Positions 41,238 to 46,021 of a DNA stretch of 46,021 bases are shown here, piece by piece. The notes beneath the pieces are model-generated. The model was given only the letters and a program-made list of their open reading frames with translations, was not told the origin of the DNA and did not search any database. The stretch is taken from the NCBI GenBank assembly GCA_002717655.1, contig PBAY01000020.1, forward strand, positions 1-46,021. The letters are read 5' to 3'. The DNA comes from Phycisphaerae bacterium (GTDB lineage: Bacteria > Planctomycetota > Phycisphaerae > Phycisphaerales > SM1A02). The translations under genes were made by a program, and so were the position numbers. Position 1 is the first letter of the stretch, and each line of letters opens with the position of its first letter.

Positions 41238-42254
41238 ATGTCACCAGAAGCACTACTTCCAATCGCTCTTGAAGCAGTTGCAGCCGCCTGTGGCATCACA
41301 CGAGCGGCTCAACAGTCTCGAGAGGCCTTCAGCAGCCTGACCAAGGATGACCGGAGTCCTGTCACCGTAGCCGACTTCGCCTCGCAGGCGGTCGTCTCGC
41401 TGATTCTGCAGGAGCGACTTCCAAACCCCGCACATCATGCCCTGATCGGCGAAGAGGATGCCGCTGAACTACGTACGCCTGAACAGGCGTTGATCCGTGA
41501 AGGAATTGTGCAACTGGTTCGTCGCTGGAAACCCACCATTGAAGAGTCCGAAGTAATCGATGCGATTGATGCGGGCAACAGCAGACCTTGATTAGCCGGC
41601 TTCTGGACACTCGATCCGATCGATGGAACAAAGGGGTTCCTTCGAGGTCAGCAGTTCGCCATCGCACTTGCCTGGATACAAGGCGGACATGTTCGTCTTG
41701 GCGTCATGGGCTGCCCCGGGCTTCCAGTCGACCAATCCGCCCCGCTCGACCACCCCGATCCTGATGGGGTCATCTATGCCGCATGTGAAAATGGCGGGAC
41801 CTGGGAATATCCCGATTGCGACCCACTGGCTTCTCCCATGCGAGTTGTGGCACGAGCACCCGGATCGATTCAGCGAATCCGATTCTGTGGCTCAGTGGAA
41901 AAGGCACATGGTGACCGATCACAAGCTGGACAGCTCATCGATTCATTGGGTGGAGGTGAGGCCATTGCCGTTGACAGTCAATGCAAATACGGCCTTGTTG
42001 CCCGCGGACAGGCCGATGTGTATCTGCGAATGCCGCGGACCAAGGCCTATGTCGAGAAGATCTGGGATCATGCTGCTGGCTCGATCATTGCGACCGAGGC
42101 GGGAGCATGTGTATCGGATATCAACGGGAAGCCCCTCGACTTCAGCTGCGGAAGCGGCCTCCCCGAGAATTCAGGGATCGTTGCTGCGGCTCCTGAACTG
42201 CATCCAAAGCTCATTGACGGCATTCGTGAACTACAACTGGGCCCCAAGATCTGA
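41238..42254 (+). pseudogene. 3'(2'),5'-bisphosphate nucleotidase-like gene with in-frame TGA
   Basis: This 339-codon frame would encode a CysQ/HAL2-type member of the inositol monophosphatase superfamily, which removes the 3'-phosphate from PAP. The motifs are in order: SPVTVADFASQA, LIGEEDA with the metal-binding acids, FWTLDPIDGTKGFLRG, and the C-terminal WDHAAGSIIATEAGACVSD. The frame is broken at codon 118 by TGA at 41589-41591. It resumes in the same frame on both sides (AGNSRP, stop, LAGFWTLDP), so it is a nonsense change and not a frameshift. The stop precedes the metal-binding DPIDGT motif, so the truncated product would be inactive. CGA to TGA is one possible transition. Sequencing error, recent inactivation or read-through are alternatives. 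Loss of this PAP-recycling enzyme would matter for sulfate assimilation. Confidence 0.75.
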
Positions 42255-42269
42255 CCGGGTGGAAATCTG

Positions 42270-44099
42270 ATGGCATTCGAAGCATGGTTCACGCTCACGA
42301 CAATCGGAATGGTCATGGCTGTACTCGTGACCAACCGAATGCAGGTGGACACGGCACTCCTTGGTGGACTGATCATCCTCATGGTGGCTGGGGTCGTGTC
42401 ACCGGAAGAAGCTGTTTCCGGATTTGCCTCGACTGCAGTACTCATGATTGGCGGACTGTTCGTCGTTGCTGCTGGTCTTGAAGAAACAGGTGCATTGGCG
42501 ATGTTCACCGACCGGCTGCTGGGACGGCCCCGTTCACTGGCCGTTGCCCAGCTGCGACTTCTTTCGCCTGTTGCATTGGCCTCCGGCTTCCTGAACAACA
42601 CTCCCATTGTCGCCATGTGTCTTCCGATCGCCAGAGACTGGGCAAGACGCCATCGACTCAGCACATCACATCTCCTGATGCCTCTGAGCTTCGCAGCCAT
42701 CCTTGGTGGCAAACTCACCTTGATCGGCACGGCCTCCAACATCGTGGTCATGGAAGCCTTTCTTGACTGGCTCAAGACCGACCATCAATGGTTGGCTGGC
42801 ACCAGCTATGAACCCATGTCCCCCATGCTGCAATTCTTTGGCATCGGGATACTGGGATTGCCGACCGCAATTCTGGGCATCGGACTGATGCTCCTGATTA
42901 CCCGCCGATTGCTGCCGGACCGCAGCAATGCCATGGATATCAGCCAGGACGTACGGGAGTATCAGGTGGAACTCGTCGTCCAAGCTGATTCACCAGTCAT
43001 TGGCCAGACCATCGAACAGGCCGGCCTGCGTGGACTGCCTGATCTCTTCCTGAGTGAAATCGAACGTGGTGACACACTGCTTGCGGCCGTTGCACCAGAA
43101 GAAATCCTCAGAGCCGGCGACCGACTGGCCTTTGTCGGTGTTCTCGAATCCGTGCTGGATCTTCGTCGTCGCATCCGCGGACTTGAACCTGCTGATGACC
43201 AGGCCAGCAAACTTCCAATTGCCCGCACCACCAGAAGTCTGGTTGAAGCTGTGATATCCGCCAATTCACCACTGGTCGGCCAATCGATTCGCAAGTCAAG
43301 ATTCCGCTCAACCTATGAAGCCGTTGTCATCGCGGTACATCGTCAAGGTCAGCGTCTGGATGGAAAGATCGGTGATATTGTCCTGAAGCCAGGCGACGTC
43401 TTGCTGCTTGAAACCCACCATTCCTTCGCAGACCAGTGGAAAAACCGACACGACTTCTATCTCGTCTCCAATGTCGAACGCAGCAGGCCTGTTCGACATG
43501 AACGTAGCTGGGTCGCAATGGGAATCATGCTCACGCTTGTTCTGTTGCTCATCTTCAAGCCCCTGAACATCGGCCCGGTGACCGCGGTCTGGTCCTGTGG
43601 ATTCCTGATGGTCCTCACGCGATGCGTCACCGGAACTGTTGCTCGCAGAGCCATCAACTGGCAGGTGATTCTCGCTATCGCTGCAGCGATCGGTATCGGG
43701 CAGGCCATGATCGCGAGCAATGCGGCATCAGATATCACCTCTTATCTGGTGAATGCCGCTGAGAGCTGGCAACTGGGTCCTTTGAGCATGCTGATCGTAC
43801 TGTTCCTACTTGCTTCGGTCATCACACAACTGATCACACCATTCGCTGCAGGCGTACTCATGGTTCCGATTGCGACAGAAATGGCTCATGGACTGGAAGT
43901 CAGCCCTCTGCCATTCATCTTCACCCTGATGATGAGCGTCGGCACCAGTTTCCTTACACCCATGGGATACACGACCAACCTGATGGTCTATGGACCTGGC
44001 GGCTACCGATTCCTTGACTACACCCGACTGGGCCTGCCCATCATGCTTCTGGCCGGGGTCATCACCATCCTGCTGGCACCTGTGGTCTTCCCCTTCTAG
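42270..44099 (+). CDS. SLC13-type permease with two TrkA_C domains
   Basis: This 609-residue membrane protein resembles the SLC13/DASS-like sulfate or dicarboxylate permeases common in bacteria and algae (SAC1-like). An N-terminal block of helices has SGFLNNTPIVAMCLP and GGKLTLIGTASNIVV. Two soluble RCK_C domains follow (~225-310: VVQADSPVIGQTIEQAGLRG; ~320-395: VISANSPLVGQSIRKSRFR). A C-terminal helix block ends with ITPFAAGVLMVPIATEMA and TPMGYTTNLMVYGPGGY. Sulfate is a likely substrate because of the upstream bisphosphate nucleotidase gene, but this is inferred. A GGTGGAAA site precedes ATG 42270. It lies 15 bases after the broken nucleotidase gene. Confidence 0.88.
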   Translation: MAFEAWFTLTTIGMVMAVLVTNRMQVDTALLGGLIILMVAGVVSPEEAVSGFASTAVLMIGGLFVVAAGLEETGALAMFTDRLLGRPRSLAVAQLRLLSPVALASGFLNNTPIVAMCLPIARDWARRHRLSTSHLLMPLSFAAILGGKLTLIGTASNIVVMEAFLDWLKTDHQWLAGTSYEPMSPMLQFFGIGILGLPTAILGIGLMLLITRRLLPDRSNAMDISQDVREYQVELVVQADSPVIGQTIEQAGLRGLPDLFLSEIERGDTLLAAVAPEEILRAGDRLAFVGVLESVLDLRRRIRGLEPADDQASKLPIARTTRSLVEAVISANSPLVGQSIRKSRFRSTYEAVVIAVHRQGQRLDGKIGDIVLKPGDVLLLETHHSFADQWKNRHDFYLVSNVERSRPVRHERSWVAMGIMLTLVLLLIFKPLNIGPVTAVWSCGFLMVLTRCVTGTVARRAINWQVILAIAAAIGIGQAMIASNAASDITSYLVNAAESWQLGPLSMLIVLFLLASVITQLITPFAAGVLMVPIATEMAHGLEVSPLPFIFTLMMSVGTSFLTPMGYTTNLMVYGPGGYRFLDYTRLGLPIMLLAGVITILLAPVVFPF

Positions 44100-44103
44100 T
44101 CCA

Positions 44104-45081
44104 ATGTCACTGCAACCCATCATGGCCATCATCAGACGAATGGTTGCAGCTGCCCTTCTCCTGTTGGGATCAGCAGCGGTTCTTGTCTGGGGTGTCGGTG
44201 AATGGTTCAGCGACACAACAGCATGGAGTCAATGGCTGTCCTGGATACCAGCCCTGATTCTGGTTCCTGCAGGCACACTCTGGTGCATCGGCTGCCTCTT
44301 GCTCAAGAACGCTCGTAGATTCATGTCCATTGGCGTGGTCCTGCTCATCCTTGGCCCCTTGTTGTTCTTCAGTCGAAACTGGAAGGCAGGTGTCTCTGAA
44401 GATCCACGAACTGGAATCACCATTACACAATGGACACTGGGAACTCTGAAAGTCAATGAAGATGCCTATGCTGACGCGTTGCTTGAAATCAACTCGGATC
44501 TGAATCTCATCGAAGGTGGAAAACGTCTTCGATGGGCCTCTGCAATACAGGATTGGCTTGGCCCTGACCGTCGCTCCTATTCAACCGGCATCTTCTCGAT
44601 CCTTTCAAAGCTCCCGGTCACTCAATTTCGATCAGTCGTGTGGGCTCAAGGAATTCACATGGCGATTCTGGATGTGCAGGGCCCCGGATTTGAAACTGAA
44701 CCCCTGCATATTCTTCTGGTCGATCTACCTTCGGATCCAAATCGAAGTCGAGCCGAGATCGCCCGATCCGTTCAGACGTTGTATGAGCAAGTGGAACTAC
44801 CGCCGATTGATCTGATCATCGGCGACTTCAACATGACCGCCAACAGCCATTCCTTGAGCACGCTCTTTCCTGAATTCGAGATGGCTTGGCCAGAAGTCGG
44901 GGCTGGCTGGGCACCGACCTTCCCACGCGAATGGTCAGTCGTACGTATCGATCATGTGTTGACAGGCCCCCACGTCGAGATCACGCGACTGGAGACCATT
45001 GACCCGGGTCTTGGCAGACATCGACTTCAGATCATGGACATCGCCCCCCGGCAAAGCCGAGGGGCGTCTGTTGCAGATTGA
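44104..45081 (+). CDS. Endonuclease/exonuclease/phosphatase-family membrane protein
   Basis: This 325-residue protein has three N-terminal membrane helices (~14-32, 40-65, 72-90), followed by an EEP-fold domain. The core motif LIIGDFNMTANSHSLSTLF near residue 240, RIDHVLTG and the late RHRLQIMDI (a variant of the usual SDHRP) fit metal-dependent phosphodiesterases. The N-terminal half of the EEP fold appears short and lacks an obvious asparagine motif near EGGKRLRW. Many such proteins in bacteria act on phospholipids or nucleic acids at the membrane. ATG 44104 lies 4 bases after the permease stop. ATG 44122 is an alternative, and neither has a ribosome binding site. Confidence 0.8.
   Translation: MSLQPIMAIIRRMVAAALLLLGSAAVLVWGVGEWFSDTTAWSQWLSWIPALILVPAGTLWCIGCLLLKNARRFMSIGVVLLILGPLLFFSRNWKAGVSEDPRTGITITQWTLGTLKVNEDAYADALLEINSDLNLIEGGKRLRWASAIQDWLGPDRRSYSTGIFSILSKLPVTQFRSVVWAQGIHMAILDVQGPGFETEPLHILLVDLPSDPNRSRAEIARSVQTLYEQVELPPIDLIIGDFNMTANSHSLSTLFPEFEMAWPEVGAGWAPTFPREWSVVRIDHVLTGPHVEITRLETIDPGLGRHRLQIMDIAPRQSRGASVAD
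45042..45066. terminator. Terminator-like hairpin at the 3' end of the EEP gene
   Basis: CGCCCC-C-CGGC (45042-45052), AAA, GCCG-A-GGGGCG (45056-45066) form a 10-bp GC-rich stem with one C-A mismatch and a three-base loop. It lies inside the last codons before the stop at 45079-45081. A modest T-containing stretch follows. The next gene converges from the right, so it may stop transcription from both sides. Confidence 0.45.
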
Positions 45082-45098
45082 ATTGAATGACCAATGGA

Positions 45099-45932
45099 TC
45101 ATTCAGGTGGCATGAAGATGTTCCAGATCAGTTGAGCCTGGCTGCCACTGTCAATGGCATCCTGATCATCATGAGGCAGGTACTGGGCCAGTTGCCAGTC
45201 CTCAAGCCACTCAACCGAAAGATCCATTCGAAGCACATTGACGCCGCCTTCGAAATTCAAGTCACTTGATCGACGCATGCCGTCGGCCAGAAGGACTGAA
45301 TTACCTGGATCGGTGAAACGTCTAGACCGCATCTTGCCATCATGGTCATTTGGATCCCAATAGACATGTCCGGCGTAGTGATAATTCGTATACATGGCGC
45401 GATCGGGATTCAGATCCTCATTACCTACTCGATAGGTGAAGATATTCCGAAGCCCACGCCAGTCTTCCTGGTACTCATCCCAACTGTGAGCGCCGGTATG
45501 ACCTGGTGAATACAGGACCTGCGGGTCAGACAGCAGTTCATATTTGAAGAGATTGCCGAGGCCATCAAATCCATTAGCCAACCACTGAGCTCGTTTGCGC
45601 TGTGGATCGAACTGATTGCCATCAAGAAGTTCCGGGGTCCAGGCCCGCATCAACTCGCCGGCTTTCAATGGTGTTTCAAGAACAGCCTTGCTGACAGGGA
45701 GCTCCCCGCGGTTGATATCCGCAAAGACAGCAACTGCCTGACCAATATTTCGCTGGTTGGATTTACTGATCACCCGGTTTGCGGCGTCACGAACACTGGC
45801 AAGGGTAGGAAGCAGAAGGCCCGTGAGAATCGTGACGATACCCATCACAACCAGCAGTTCGATGAGGCTGTAGCCACACCTGAAACCATTTCCTGGTCTT
45901 GCCTTGATAATGTTGAGTCGTGCAGTAGGCAC
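45099..45932 (-). CDS. Prepilin-like (pseudopilin) protein
   Basis: This 277-residue protein has a basic leader, then RCGYSLIELLVVMGIVTILT, a prepilin N-terminus with the glutamate at mature position 5. The outer part has QRNIGQAVAVFADINRGELP and a late VLLADGMRRSS block, as in the H-X9-DG/type II secretion-like proteins of planctomycetes. GTG 45932 is chosen because GGAGG lies 8 bases upstream. A longer frame to 46004 adds an unconserved, cysteine-containing stretch with no ribosome binding site. It is convergent with the EEP gene and is not next to other pilus genes. Confidence 0.82.
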   Translation of the reverse strand: MPTARLNIIKARPGNGFRCGYSLIELLVVMGIVTILTGLLLPTLASVRDAANRVISKSNQRNIGQAVAVFADINRGELPVSKAVLETPLKAGELMRAWTPELLDGNQFDPQRKRAQWLANGFDGLGNLFKYELLSDPQVLYSPGHTGAHSWDEYQEDWRGLRNIFTYRVGNEDLNPDRAMYTNYHYAGHVYWDPNDHDGKMRSRRFTDPGNSVLLADGMRRSSDLNFEGGVNVLRMDLSVEWLEDWQLAQYLPHDDQDAIDSGSQAQLIWNIFMPPE

Positions 45933-46021
45933 GCCCAAGCCCTCCTTCCGACACTGGCCGCAGGCCGGTATCCGGTGAATACTCCGAAGGAGAGAGCATT
46001 TCACCAGCCTCCCAGACTACA

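Noticed and set aside
41039..41299. 86-codon open frame on the minus strand after atpA
   Set aside because: Overlaps the ends of atpA and the nucleotidase gene in antisense and shows no family motif.

Overview
The window looks like chromosomal DNA of a Gram-negative-type planctomycete, most likely a marine member of the Phycisphaerae. This is inferred from gene content, not from a marker gene. Secreted proteins end in short dockerin-like EF-hand segments. Two prepilin-like proteins carry the classical methylation motif. There is an LpxL-type acyltransferase, an ECF sigma operon with a membrane protein beside it, and a SIMPL protein inside an ATP synthase operon. Gene starts and stops overlap often (ATGA, GTGA, TTGA, TGATG), and GTG and TTG starts are common. 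No tRNA, rRNA, CRISPR array, insertion sequence or phage gene was seen.

Region 1 (1-593) is the start of an exported FG-GAP-type protein made of nearly identical 156-bp repeats, cut by the window edge. Region 2 (672-15399) is an alpha-glucan utilisation locus. A leftward operon encodes a maltodextrin-type ABC importer in which the substrate-binding protein is fused to the first permease, followed by the second permease and the ATPase. Rightward and almost back to back lie an exported GH13 enzyme with a starch/glycogen-binding module, 4-alpha-glucanotransferase and alpha-glucan phosphorylase, all coupled by overlapping codons. An exported dockerin-tailed protein, an exported branching-enzyme-like GH13 with a dockerin-like tail, and a pseudopilin follow. 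Together these would degrade starch or glycogen outside the cytoplasm, import maltodextrins and convert them to glucose 1-phosphate.

Region 3 (15439-22434) holds lysine 6-aminotransferase, a GspE/PilB ATPase, a membrane coiled-coil protein with a BRCT-like C-terminus, an LpxL-like acyltransferase, and a receiver-domain protein followed by two small unknown genes. Region 4 (22467-27441, leftward) contains an ECF sigma factor, a membrane protein likely to be its anti-sigma factor, an exported coiled-coil protein, a partial Opp/Dpp transporter (one permease, one ATPase) and an internally duplicated protein of unknown function. Region 5 (27539-31461) has a Ca2+/Na+ antiporter-like protein, DnaB, an HU-like protein, a gene-free stretch of about 520 bp with a possible structured RNA, and a lipoprotein.

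Region 6 (31677-35243) encodes the potassium uptake pair TrkA/TrkH and a stand-alone NuoI. Region 7 (35322-41050) is an ATP synthase operon, atpZ-atpI-atpB-atpE-atpF-atpH-(SIMPL gene)-atpA, that stops before gamma, beta and epsilon. Region 8 (41238-46021) has a bisphosphate nucleotidase gene broken by an in-frame TGA, an SLC13-type permease with TrkA_C domains, an exonuclease/endonuclease/phosphatase-family membrane protein and a second pseudopilin.
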